Positions 1 to 5,994 are shown, counted from the stretch's first letter. The stretch: DNA of 6,079 bases from an uncultured Prevotella sp. (GCA_947304695.1 CAMZBS010000100.1:1-6079); one strand, 5' to 3'. The notes: a model not told the origin generated them from the letters alone. Translations and numbers: made by a program.

Positions 1-1022
1 TCCATGACATAGTTGCCGGGCTCCTCGGTAGTCCATTTGCCTTCGATGAAGACTTGGGCAGGCGCATAGTTGCGTGCCGGCTTCAGCTTGTAGTGAACGT
101 AGACGTAGTCGCTCACCCGGTCGTTCTCGATGTTGTCGCTGTTGCGGATGTAGAACGCCCCGTCGGCATCTTCGTTATACAGGTAGTTGCGCTGCGGCTC
201 ACACTGAAAGGGCACGGCATGATAGCGTTCCTCGTCCTGGTCCCAGTAGGTGCGGGCCAGGCCCATGGTGGAATGGTTGGGGTCGAGTACTTCAAATTTG
301 TGGTACTCATTGCCCGCCTCGAAGATCAGCCCCCGGTTGTGCTCCCACTTCAGTCCGTTCTGGTTGATGAAGTTGGGACGCACGTTCTCCTTCATGTTGT
401 CTTCGCGTCCGTTCTGTAGCACGAAAGTCTGAATCTCCTCGTCAAGGTTGGTCACCCGGATCTGGTTGTAGTTCACCGTCATGTTCACCTGCTGATGGCT
501 GGTGTTATGGCTGATGTCGGTGTTGGTGGTGACGCCCAGTCCCACGTTCACCAGCTGTTCCAGTACCCTGAACTCTGCCACGAGCACCTCTTCGCGGTCG
601 TTGTCTTCGTCGAGCACATGCAACCGGTAGTTGCCGCTCATCTTCAGCCGCTGCATGTTGTTGGGAATACGGTAGCGGTAATGGCTGAAGAGCACGGTGG
701 TATTGAGCGAGTTCTCATAGTCTTCTATGGGCTGGTCGTTGAAGCCCTGCAGCCAGTCGCTCTCAAAAAGCCCCTGCGTGGGAGTCCAGTCGGCCTCGCA
801 ATGCTCCAAGTGGACAATGAAGCGGTGGTAGTTGTGCGAAAGCTCGTCGAAACCGATGTTCAGCACGTCAGTACTGCCCAGCCTCATGACGGGCATGGAC
901 ATCCAGTCCTGGTTGACGACCACCTGCAGCGACTTCACATCGGGCGACAGGATGCGATGGCCAGCCGTTGCGCTGACGGCCGCTGCCAGCATCACGAGCA
1001 GGGACAGAAGCAGTCTTTTCAT
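1..1022 (-). CDS. Type IX secretion system plug-like protein (DUF5103 family), 3' end cut by window edge
   Basis: Read on the minus strand from ATG at 1022, this frame is open for 340 codons to the window edge, so the C-terminus is missing (from memory full-length relatives are a little over 400 residues). Residues 1-20 form a Sec signal peptide: MKRLL, a hydrophobic stretch, then a likely cleavage after SATA. The mature part matches the DUF5103 pattern as I remember it: SPDVKSLQVVVN (26-37), a block at 65-79 with YHRF, LEHCEADW, then ESDWLQGFN (87-95), DYENS-NTT (101-109), GVGLGVTTNTD-type segment near 158-169, and NYLYNEDADGAFYIRNSDN (279-297). In Flavobacterium a protein of this kind (Plug) closes the periplasmic side of the SprA outer-membrane translocon; the role here is inferred from family. 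The protein should be periplasmic or outer-membrane associated and beta-rich. It lies 10 bases after the lipoprotein gene and is probably cotranscribed with it. No Shine-Dalgarno precedes the start. Confidence 0.88.
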   Translation of the reverse strand, partial: MKRLLLSLLVMLAAAVSATAGHRILSPDVKSLQVVVNQDWMSMPVMRLGSTDVLNIGFDELSHNYHRFIVHLEHCEADWTPTQGLFESDWLQGFNDQPIEDYENSLNTTVLFSHYRYRIPNNMQRLKMSGNYRLHVLDEDNDREEVLVAEFRVLEQLVNVGLGVTTNTDISHNTSHQQVNMTVNYNQIRVTNLDEEIQTFVLQNGREDNMKENVRPNFINQNGLKWEHNRGLIFEAGNEYHKFEVLDPNHSTMGLARTYWDQDEERYHAVPFQCEPQRNYLYNEDADGAFYIRNSDNIENDRVSDYVYVHYKLKPARNYAPAQVFIEGKWTTEEPGNYVM

Positions 1023-1032
1023 GTCTCGTCGT

Positions 1033-1431
1033 TTATTGGTAGTCCTGTTTGGTCAGCACGATGTCGAACAGCAGCTTCTGCGGTTCTTTCTCCGAGAAGT
1101 AGGAGTACTGGAACTGATAGCCAGCCTCCTTGTAGGTGCGGGTGCTCATGTCGTTTTTGACAGTGTAGACCATCATCTTGGTCAGTTCGTCGTGGCGGGC
1201 ACTGATCAGACTGTCGTTGTCCATCACACCCGTGAAGCGGTAGAAGTAATGCAGCGTGTGGGTGTCGGCCTCGAAGCGGCAGCTGTCCATGATGACGGTC
1301 TCGCTCATGCGCTGCGGACAGTTCTTCTCGGTGTACTCTTTCAGTTTGATGGCGGCTTGCTTCTCCAAGCTCATTTGACAGGCGCCCAGTGCCAGGCAGA
1401 AGGCGGCAAAAAGGATTGATTTCTTCATCAT
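1033..1431 (-). CDS. Small lipoprotein of unknown function
   Basis: This 132-codon frame starts with two consecutive ATG codons (1431 and 1428); I take the first, though MKKS from the second is equally possible. The N-terminus is a lipoprotein signal: MMKKS, hydrophobic residues 6-16, lipobox LGAC with the lipidated cysteine at residue 18. The residues after it (QMSLEKQ) lack the acidic run often seen in surface-exposed Bacteroidota lipoproteins, so I expect a periplasm-facing anchor. The mature domain is about 115 residues: a helix with a CP motif at 38-39, a second cysteine at 51, then alternating aromatic strands (LHYFYRFTG, 60-68), a charged helix, and a terminal strand. The NCP...LDS...YxYxxxG layout recalls small periplasmic proteins of unknown function in Bacteroides and other Gram-negatives; I cannot name a family. 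Two cysteines 13 apart could form a disulfide. It heads a two-gene operon with the type IX plug-like gene, from a strong consensus promoter. Confidence 0.85.
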   Translation of the reverse strand: MMKKSILFAAFCLALGACQMSLEKQAAIKLKEYTEKNCPQRMSETVIMDSCRFEADTHTLHYFYRFTGVMDNDSLISARHDELTKMMVYTVKNDMSTRTYKEAGYQFQYSYFSEKEPQKLLFDIVLTKQDYQ

Positions 1432-1460
1432 TGTATAATCATTGTGTGGAATTTTGGCAA

Positions 1461-1490
1461 CAAAGATACAAAAAAAAGCTAAAAACGCAA
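1461..1490 (-). promoter_or_regulatory. Bacteroidota-type promoter for the lipoprotein/type IX plug operon
   Basis: On the minus strand a TTG at 1490-1488 is followed by 19 bases and TATCTTTG at 1468-1461. This matches the Bacteroidota sigma-ABfr consensus (TTG at -33, TAnnTTTG at -7) in every defined position. Transcription would begin near 1455, giving a leader of roughly 25 bases before ATG 1431. It is the best promoter on this side and explains expression of both minus-strand genes. Confidence 0.8.
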
Positions 1491-1511
1491 TGATTCCATC
1501 TTTTTTTTGTA
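1467..1511. repeat. 12-bp perfect inverted repeat bridging the divergent promoters
   Basis: TACAAAAAAAAG at 1467-1478 is the exact reverse complement of CTTTTTTTTGTA at 1500-1511, with 21 bases between and the symmetry axis at base 1489. The outermost TA of each arm is the TA of a -7 box: the lipoprotein promoter on the left, the lepA promoter on the right. The A8 and T8 tracts would give stiff or bent DNA between the promoters. It may be a regulator site, a DNA-structure element, or a by-product of placing A/T tracts in the two spacers. Confidence 0.6.
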
Positions 1512-1517
1512 ATTTTG
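1510..1517 (+). promoter_or_regulatory. Likely -7 box of the lepA promoter
   Basis: TAATTTTG fits TAnnTTTG exactly and sits 25 bases before the lepA ATG. No TTG occurs at the expected -33 position; bases 1488-1490, exactly 19 bases upstream, read CAA because the opposite strand uses them as the TTG of the lipoprotein promoter. Transcription would start near 1523, so the lepA leader is only about 20 bases long and includes the palindrome at 1533-1544. Confidence 0.65.
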
Positions 1518-1532
1518 CGCTTCATAAGCTAT

Positions 1533-1544
1533 ATGAACGTTCAT
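1533..1544. repeat. 12-bp perfect palindrome over the lepA start codon
   Basis: ATGAACGTTCAT is its own reverse complement and its last two bases are the first two of the lepA ATG at 1543. Its left half also pairs with TTCATA at 1521-1526 (TATGAA at 1532-1537, 5-base loop), so two mutually exclusive small structures are possible in the short leader. It could be an operator just downstream of the transcription start, or chance: a 12-bp palindrome is expected about once in a window this size. Confidence 0.5.
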
Positions 1545-1556
1545 GGATCACATTAG
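1533..1556 (+). other. Seven-codon upstream ORF overlapping the lepA start (doubtful)
   Basis: ATG at 1533 opens a frame reading MNVHGSH and stopping at TAG 1554-1556. It is shifted by one base relative to lepA and spans the lepA ATG at 1543, so a ribosome that initiated here would pass the lepA start out of frame and stop 11 bases beyond it. There is no Shine-Dalgarno for either ATG. I have no evidence that it is translated; it is recorded because it is the first ATG in the predicted leader. Confidence 0.2.
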
Positions 1557-3324
1557 AAATTTCTGTATAATCGCACATATTGACCACGGAAAGTCGACCT
1601 TGGCCGACCGTCTGCTGGAGTTTACCAAGACCATTCAGGTGACTGAAGGGCAGATGCTCGACGACATGGACCTGGAGAAAGAGCGTGGCATCACCATCAA
1701 GAGCCATGCCATCCAGATGGAATACACCAAGGACGGTGAGAAGTATTTGCTGAACCTTATCGATACTCCGGGCCACGTGGACTTCTCCTACGAGGTGAGC
1801 CGTTCGATTGCTGCCTGTGAAGGCGCATTGCTTGTGGTCGATGCCACGCAGGGCGTGCAGGCACAGACCATCTCGAACCTTTACATGGCCATCGACAATA
1901 ACCTGGAAATCATTCCTGTCATCAATAAGATTGACATGCCCTCGGCCATGCCCGACGAGGTGGAAGACGAGATTGTGGACCTCATTGGCTGTGACCGTGA
2001 GGACATCATCCGTGCCAGCGGCAAGACCGGCGAGGGCGTGGAGGACATACTGAATGCCGTGGTGGAGCGCATTCCGCACCCCGTGGGCGACGAGAAGGCT
2101 CCGCTGCAGGCTCTGATCTTCGACTCGGTGTTCAACTCGTTCCGAGGCATCATTGCCTACTTCAAGATCCTGAACGGCAGGATTGCCAAGGGCGACAAGG
2201 TGAAGTTCTTCAACACCGGCATGGAATACGATGCCGACGAGGTGGGCGTGCTGAAGATGGACATGATTCCCCGCAAGGAGCTGGGAACTGGTGAAGTGGG
2301 CTATATCATCAGTGGCATCAAAGATGCCAAGGAGGTGAAGGTGGGCGACACCATCACCCATGTAGACCGTTCCTGCGACGCTGCCATCGAGGGCTTCCAG
2401 GAGGTGAAGCCCATGGTGTTTGCCGGTGTCTATCCCATTGACCCCACCGACTATGAGAACCTGCGTGCCTCGCTTGAAAAGCTGCAGCTGAACGATGCCT
2501 CACTCACCTTTGTGCCTGAGACGTCCATTGCGCTAGGCTTCGGCTTCCGTTGCGGATTCCTGGGTCTGCTCCACATGGAGATTGTGCAGGAACGTCTGGA
2601 TCGCGAGTTCAACATGGACGTCATCACGACGGTGCCTAACGTGACCTACATGTGCTACACCAAGCAGGGTGAGGTCAAGGAGGTACACAATCCCTCAGGA
2701 CTGCCCGACCAGGTCATGATCGACCGTATCGAGGAACCCTATATCCGTGCCAGCATCATCACGGCAGCCGACTTCATCGGCCCCATCATGACCCTCTGTC
2801 TCGACAAGCGCGGCGAGTTGCTCGACCAGCAGTATGTCAGCGGCAACCGTGTGGAGCTGCATTTCATGCTGCCGCTGGGCGAGATCGTCATCGACTTCTA
2901 CGACAAACTGAAGAGCATATCGAAGGGCTATGCCTCGTTCGACTATCATGTGGACTCGTTCCGCCCGTCGAAACTCATCAAACTCGACATTCTGCTCAAC
3001 GGCGAGCCTGTCGATGCCCTCTCCACGCTGACCCATCAGGACAATGCCGTGACCTTCGGCCGTCGCATGTGCGAGAAACTGAAGGAACTCATCCCCCGTC
3101 AGCAGTTCGACATTGCCATCCAGGCCGCCATCGGAGCCAAGATTATTGCCCGTGAGACGGTGAAGCAGGTGCGCAAGGACGTGCTGGCTAAATGCTATGG
3201 AGGCGACGTGAGCCGCAAGCGCAAACTACTTGAGAAGCAAAAGCGCGGAAAGAAGCGCATGAAGCAGATAGGCAACGTGGAGGTGCCGCAGAAAGCCTTC
3301 CTTGCCGTACTGAAACTCGACTAA
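1543..3324 (+). CDS. lepA: Elongation factor 4 (LepA), ribosome-associated translational GTPase
   Basis: This 593-residue protein has the full normal LepA length and order. The GTPase domain carries the P-loop AHIDHGKST (11-19), the switch I segment ERGIT (47-51), DTPGH (74-78), NKID (128-131) and SGK (159-161), all intact. Domain II follows to about residue 285, then the EF-G-like domains III and V, and the LepA-specific C-terminal domain from about 490, with the basic segment around [20 protein letters not shown] (549-568). EF4 acts on the ribosome in the cytoplasm and is known for back-translocation in vitro and effects on initiation and 30S maturation in vivo. The catalytic histidine (78) is present. 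The start [17 protein letters not shown] is the expected one; no Shine-Dalgarno precedes it. The usual partner lepB (signal peptidase) of proteobacteria is absent; here lepA is followed 29 bases later by a Crp-like regulator. Confidence 0.98.
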   Translation: MDHIRNFCIIAHIDHGKSTLADRLLEFTKTIQVTEGQMLDDMDLEKERGITIKSHAIQMEYTKDGEKYLLNLIDTPGHVDFSYEVSRSIAACEGALLVVDATQGVQAQTISNLYMAIDNNLEIIPVINKIDMPSAMPDEVEDEIVDLIGCDREDIIRASGKTGEGVEDILNAVVERIPHPVGDEKAPLQALIFDSVFNSFRGIIAYFKILNGRIAKGDKVKFFNTGMEYDADEVGVLKMDMIPRKELGTGEVGYIISGIKDAKEVKVGDTITHVDRSCDAAIEGFQEVKPMVFAGVYPIDPTDYENLRASLEKLQLNDASLTFVPETSIALGFGFRCGFLGLLHMEIVQERLDREFNMDVITTVPNVTYMCYTKQGEVKEVHNPSGLPDQVMIDRIEEPYIRASIITAADFIGPIMTLCLDKRGELLDQQYVSGNRVELHFMLPLGEIVIDFYDKLKSISKGYASFDYHVDSFRPSKLIKLDILLNGEPVDALSTLTHQDNAVTFGRRMCEKLKELIPRQQFDIAIQAAIGAKIIARETVKQVRKDVLAKCYGGDVSRKRKLLEKQKRGKKRMKQIGNVEVPQKAFLAVLKLD

Positions 3325-3353
3325 GAGAACTTAATCTACTTTACCTTATTTAT

Positions 3354-3950
3354 ATGCCAAACCTAAGTTTAACCAAACGCGATGTGGCCCGCGAACTGGC
3401 CCGCAGATATAGCACCATGACCCATGATGAGCTCGACATCCTGGAGAGTGTGCTTGTACCGGTGAAGTATGCCAAGGGCGATAGAATCCTGAACGAAGGC
3501 GATACTTGCCGCAACATCTATTGGATTGTAAAGGGGCTGGTGCGCCAGTTTTACTACAAGAACAAGAAGGAGGTGACCGAGTACATGGCTGCCGAGAACA
3601 CCATCATGATGAGCATTGAGAGCCTCTTCAGGGAGCAGCCTTCGCAGCAGATCATCCAGTGCCTGGAGCCAACCATCATCTATATGCTGCCCAAGGCCGA
3701 GCTTGAAGCCGTGGCCATGCGTAGCGTGAACATCCAGATTCTATATAGAAAGATTCTTGAGGAGTCGCTCATCATCAGTCAGCAACGGGCCGACATGCTG
3801 CGCTTCGAGTCAGCACAGGACCGTTATCAGAAACTGGTGAAGAGTTCCCCTCAGCTGGTGCTGCGTGCTCCGCTGGTCTATATCGCAAGCTACTTGCAGA
3901 TGACCCCCGAGACGCTGAGCCGTGTTCGGACGGCAGCACTCAACATGTGA
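3354..3950 (+). CDS. Crp/Fnr-family transcriptional regulator
   Basis: This 198-residue protein has an N-terminal cyclic-nucleotide-binding-like beta barrel at about 28-125 (KYAKGDRILNEGD at 38-50, then YWIVKGLVRQFYY at 56-68), a long dimer helix at about 127-160, and a C-terminal winged helix-turn-helix with the recognition region IASYLQMTPETLSRVR (177-192). The helix-turn-helix is typical of Bacteroidota members, which end soon after the recognition helix. The phosphate-binding cassette is degenerate: where Crp has a Glu followed by Arg-Ser or Arg-Thr, this has SIESLFREQPSQQ (87-99) without that Arg-Ser/Thr, so cAMP is an unlikely ligand. There are no Fnr-type N-terminal cysteines, only C52 and C103, so no iron-sulfur cluster is apparent. 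It follows lepA by 29 bases and precedes the symporter by 29 bases; cotranscription is likely because I find no convincing promoter in either gap. Its targets are unknown; the symporter is an obvious candidate. Confidence 0.9.
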   Translation: MPNLSLTKRDVARELARRYSTMTHDELDILESVLVPVKYAKGDRILNEGDTCRNIYWIVKGLVRQFYYKNKKEVTEYMAAENTIMMSIESLFREQPSQQIIQCLEPTIIYMLPKAELEAVAMRSVNIQILYRKILEESLIISQQRADMLRFESAQDRYQKLVKSSPQLVLRAPLVYIASYLQMTPETLSRVRTAALNM

Positions 3951-3979
3951 TATCATCCAGTTGTGGTCAACGATAAACG

Positions 3980-5329
3980 ATGAACGGACTTAACGAATTC
4001 CTCACTGAACTGAGTTCCCTGCTTTGGGGCTGGCCGATGGTCATCCTGTTGCTGGGTACGCATATCTATCTCACGATAGCATTGCGCTTCCCGCAGCGTT
4101 GGATTTTCAAGGCCATCAAACTGTCATGGCAGCGCGATTCTGAAGCGACGGGCGACGTGTCTCAGTTTGCCTCGTTGGCCACCGCCTTGGCGGCAACCAT
4201 CGGTACCGGTAATATTATCGGTGTGGCCACGGCCATTGCCCTGGGTGGTCCTGGAGCCGTGCTGTGGTGCTGGCTCACGGGTGTCTTCGGCATTTCCACG
4301 AAGTATGCTGAGGGCCTTCTTGCCATCAAATACCGGGTGAAGACCGAGAAAGGACGCATGCTGGGCGGCCCTATGTACGCCTTGGAGCGTGGTTTGGGGT
4401 GGAAGTGGCTTGCCGTATTGTTTGCCTTGTTCACGGCCATTGCCTCCTTTGGTATCGGCAACACCGTTCAGGCCAATGCCATTGCTACCCTGGCCCATGA
4501 GACCTACGACATTGCCCCCATGCTTTCCGGTGCCTTTGTCTGTCTGCTGACAGCTGCCGTGGTGTTGGGAGGCGTGAAGAGCATCGCCCGTGTGTGCAGC
4601 ATCTTGGTGCCTTTCATGGCCCTTTTCTATGTGCTGGGCTGTGCCTACATCCTTTTCGTTAACTCCAGCTATCTTTGGCCCGCCCTGAAACTCATCTGCC
4701 ATTCGGCTTTCAGTCCCCAGGCAGCAGGTGGCGGATTTGTGGGCACCACCGTCATGATGGCCGCCCGTTACGGTATTGCCCGCGGACTGTTCTCCAACGA
4801 GTCTGGCATGGGCTCGGCCCCCATCGTGGCGGCTGCCGCCCAGACCCGTAATCCCGTACGTCAGGCATTGGTGTCAAGCAGCGGCACGTTCTGGGACACG
4901 GTCGTCATCTGTGCCATGACAGGACTGGTCATTGTGAGCAGTGTGCTGGCCTATCCCGACATTTCCTTCGACAACGGGGCTGTGCTCACCAAGATGGCCT
5001 TCAGCAAAATCCCCTTTGTGGGCAAGCCTTTGCTCACGCTGGGACTGCTCACCTTTGCCTTCAGCACCATCCTGGGCTGGTGCTATTATGGCGAGCGTGC
5101 CGTAGAGTATCTGAAGGGACGCCGTTGGGTGCTCTTCTATCGTGTGCTCTATATCCTTGCTGTTTTTGTGGGAAGTGTGGTCAACCTGAATATTGTTTGG
5201 AACCTGGCCGACTGTATGAATGCGTTGATGGCCATTCCCAACCTCATTTCACTCCTGGCATTGAGTGGTGTGCTGATTCATGAGACACGCAAATATCTGT
5301 GGCGCGACCGACTGGAAAAAGAGATGTAG
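3980..5329 (+). CDS. AGCS-family sodium:alanine/glycine symporter
   Basis: This 449-residue polytopic inner-membrane protein belongs to the alanine-or-glycine:cation symporter family (AlsT/DagA type), which couples amino-acid uptake to sodium entry. Signature blocks are GTGNIIGVATAIALGGPGA (75-93), TKYAEGLLA (107-115), SFGIGNTVQANAIA (156-169), GGFVGTTVMMAARYGIARGL (251-270) with FSNESGMGSAP (271-281), and FSTILGWCYYGERAVEY (361-377). About 10-11 hydrophobic segments are visible, consistent with the family, and the length is at the short end of the family range but complete. The start ATGAACGGA at 3980 gives the expected short N-terminus; no Shine-Dalgarno is present. Substrate (alanine, glycine, D-alanine or glutamine) cannot be decided from sequence alone. 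The gene ends 19 bases from the end of the convergent 55-codon gene, with only a weak nested inverted repeat (ACCGAC 5307-5312 with GTCGGT 5341-5346) and no T-run, so no clear terminator is seen. Confidence 0.96.
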   Translation: MNGLNEFLTELSSLLWGWPMVILLLGTHIYLTIALRFPQRWIFKAIKLSWQRDSEATGDVSQFASLATALAATIGTGNIIGVATAIALGGPGAVLWCWLTGVFGISTKYAEGLLAIKYRVKTEKGRMLGGPMYALERGLGWKWLAVLFALFTAIASFGIGNTVQANAIATLAHETYDIAPMLSGAFVCLLTAAVVLGGVKSIARVCSILVPFMALFYVLGCAYILFVNSSYLWPALKLICHSAFSPQAAGGGFVGTTVMMAARYGIARGLFSNESGMGSAPIVAAAAQTRNPVRQALVSSSGTFWDTVVICAMTGLVIVSSVLAYPDISFDNGAVLTKMAFSKIPFVGKPLLTLGLLTFAFSTILGWCYYGERAVEYLKGRRWVLFYRVLYILAVFVGSVVNLNIVWNLADCMNALMAIPNLISLLALSGVLIHETRKYLWRDRLEKEM

Positions 5330-5348
5330 CGACCTGCGTCGTCGGTAG

Positions 5349-5516
5349 TCAGTAGGCACTCTCTCTCTTCAGCATCCAGACGTGCAGCACTACACCTATT
5401 ATTATAATAAAGAAGGCGGCATAAAGCAGTTGGCTCACAAACGTGAAATGGAAGAAATAAAGCACCAACAGCATCAGTACCCCTGCAACAATCAGGCAAA
5501 TTCCAAGATATTTCAT
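5349..5516 (-). CDS. Small two-helix membrane protein, 55 residues, unknown function
   Basis: On the minus strand ATG at 5516 opens a 55-codon frame ending at TGA 5349-5351. It begins MKYLGICLIVAGVLMLLVLY and ends in HVWMLKRESAY. Two hydrophobic segments (about 4-22 and 30-48) are joined by a short polar turn (HFTFVSQ), followed by a positively charged end, so a hairpin inner-membrane protein with both ends probably in the cytoplasm is likely. Short proteins of this shape (MKYLG start, two helices, VLHV then Lys/Arg) occur in Bacteroides and Prevotella genomes as hypothetical proteins, from memory. Support for a real gene: a TAnnTTTG -7 box 22 bases upstream, consistent membrane-protein composition, and a neat fit between convergent and divergent neighbours. 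Function is not known. Confidence 0.75.
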   Translation of the reverse strand: MKYLGICLIVAGVLMLLVLYFFHFTFVSQLLYAAFFIIIIGVVLHVWMLKRESAY

Positions 5517-5537
5517 ATAAAATCGTTAAAAACGCCG

Positions 5538-5545
5538 CAAAGGTA
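5538..5545 (-). promoter_or_regulatory. Likely -7 box for the 55-codon membrane protein gene
   Basis: The minus strand reads TACCTTTG at 5545-5538, an exact TAnnTTTG match and identical to the -7 box of rpsF on the other strand. No TTG lies at the -33 position; that region is the AT-rich repeat. The implied leader is short, about 15 bases. Confidence 0.6.
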
Positions 5546-5550
5546 ATAAA

Positions 5551-5578
5551 TAATTTATAATTTATAATTTGTAATTCA
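5551..5578. repeat. AT-rich heptamer tandem repeat between divergent promoters
   Basis: Four direct 7-base units, TAATTTA, TAATTTA, TAATTTG and TAATTCA, run from 5551 to 5578, followed by a decayed fifth (TAATAAT, 5579-5585). The tract fills most of the 44 bases between the two opposing TACCTTTG boxes and supplies the TTTG used as the rpsF -33 element. It may act as an UP-like element for the rpsF promoter or simply be low-complexity DNA. Confidence 0.65.
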
Positions 5579-5597
5579 TAATAATTTAGTACCTTTG
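5568..5597 (+). promoter_or_regulatory. rpsF: Bacteroidota-type promoter for rpsF-rpsR
   Basis: TTTG at 5568-5571, an 18-base spacer and TACCTTTG at 5590-5597 match the Bacteroidota housekeeping consensus in all defined positions. Transcription should start near 5603, leaving a leader of about 40 AT-rich bases before the rpsF ATG at 5644. The -7 box plus the following C forms a 9-bp inverted repeat (TACCTTTGC) with GCAAAGGTA at 5537-5545. Confidence 0.8.
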
Positions 5598-5643
5598 CAC
5601 CCGCAATTTGCAAAAATAACATTTATAAACATTTTTAGAACGT

Positions 5644-5991
5644 ATGAATCAGTACGAAACCGTTTTCATTTTGACTCCCGTTTTGTCTGACGATCAGACA
5701 AAGGAAACGGTCGCAAAGTTCAAGAAAGTGCTCACCGACAAGGGTGCCGAGATTCTGAACGAAGAGGCCTGGGGACTGAAGAAACTGGCTTACCAGATTG
5801 AGAAGAAGACCTCTGGGTTCTACTTCCTCATCGAGTTCAAGGCTGAGCCGGAAGTGATTGACAAGCTGGAGACCGCCTATCGTCGTGACGAGAAGGTCAT
5901 CCGTTTCCAGACCGTGAAGCTCGACAAGTTTGCTGCCGAGTATGCAGAGAAGCGTCGTAAGAAGTATCAGACTAAATCAGAGGAGGCTTAA
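5644..5991 (+). CDS. rpsF: 30S ribosomal protein bS6
   Basis: The 115-residue product has the standard bS6 layout: [12 protein letters not shown] at the start (first beta strand), a helix at about 17-33, [20 protein letters not shown] (40-59), FYFLIEF strand, a second helix around 71-80, and [14 protein letters not shown] (80-93), ending in a charged tail. bS6 binds bS18 and 16S rRNA in the platform of the small subunit; in Bacteroidota ribosomes bS6, bS18 and bS21 have been reported to hold the 3' tail of 16S rRNA so that the anti-Shine-Dalgarno is masked. The gene has a consensus promoter, no Shine-Dalgarno, a strong hairpin at codons 13-20, and is followed 3 bases later by rpsR, whose Shine-Dalgarno lies in its final codons. 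Confidence 0.97.
   Translation: MNQYETVFILTPVLSDDQTKETVAKFKKVLTDKGAEILNEEAWGLKKLAYQIEKKTSGFYFLIEFKAEPEVIDKLETAYRRDEKVIRFQTVKLDKFAAEYAEKRRKKYQTKSEEA
5682..5702 (+). other. rpsF: Perfect 9-bp hairpin within rpsF, codons 13-20
   Basis: TTTGTCTGA at 5682-5690 and TCAGACAAA at 5694-5702 are exact reverse complements around a 3-base CGA loop. In RNA a further U-G pair (5681 with 5703) extends the stem to 10. It begins 38 bases after the first base of the start codon. No T-run follows, so it is not an intrinsic terminator. It may be a regulatory mRNA structure or coincidence of codons. Confidence 0.55.
5981..5986 (+). promoter_or_regulatory. rpsR: Perfect Shine-Dalgarno AGGAGG before rpsR
   Basis: AGGAGG lies 8 bases before the rpsR ATG at 5995, an ideal spacing. 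It is within the last codons of rpsF (Glu-Glu-Ala-stop, GAG GAG GCT TAA), so it may partly reflect amino-acid choice. None of the other seven starts in the window has such a sequence. Confidence 0.7.
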
Positions 5992-5994
5992 ACC

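Noticed and set aside
495..1419. Two plus-strand open frames (495-1160 and 832-1419) opposite the plug-like and lipoprotein genes
   Set aside because: They are antisense shadows. The minus-strand frames have a signal peptide, a lipobox, family motifs and a consensus promoter.
1522..2361. 279-codon minus-strand open frame within lepA
   Set aside because: It is the antisense shadow of a GC-rich lepA coding sequence; the histidine/valine-rich translation resembles no protein family and it covers conserved GTPase motifs.
3337..3344. TACTTTAC considered as a -7 box for the Crp-like gene
   Set aside because: It lacks the last two bases of TTTG and has no TTG at the right distance upstream.
3960..3971. 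GTTG-TGGT-CAAC dyad before the symporter, considered as a Crp/Fnr-type operator
   Set aside because: Arms are only 4 bp, which is expected several times by chance, and no promoter is visible there for it to control.
4124..4702. 192-codon minus-strand open frame inside the symporter gene
   Set aside because: It is low-complexity Gly/His/Gln-rich antisense of a conserved transporter and has no promoter or family pattern.
5305..5346. Possible bidirectional terminator between the symporter and the 55-codon gene
   Set aside because: The inverted repeat is 6 bp with a 28-base loop, plus a 4-bp inner stem, with no T-run on either strand; too weak to call.
5278..5622. 114-codon minus-strand open frame covering the end of the symporter gene and the rpsF promoter region
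   Set aside because: It overlaps the symporter 3' end, crosses the AT-rich heptamer repeat and promoter boxes, and encodes no recognisable pattern. The 55-codon frame at 5349-5516 in another minus-strand frame is a coherent membrane protein with its own -7 box.
5598..5643. The bS6:bS18-binding leader motif known from other bacteria, looked for in the rpsF leader
   Set aside because: A CCG and small GCAA/TTGC pairings exist at 5601-5611, but they fall at or before the predicted transcription start, and the rest of the leader is AT-rich without a stable stem.
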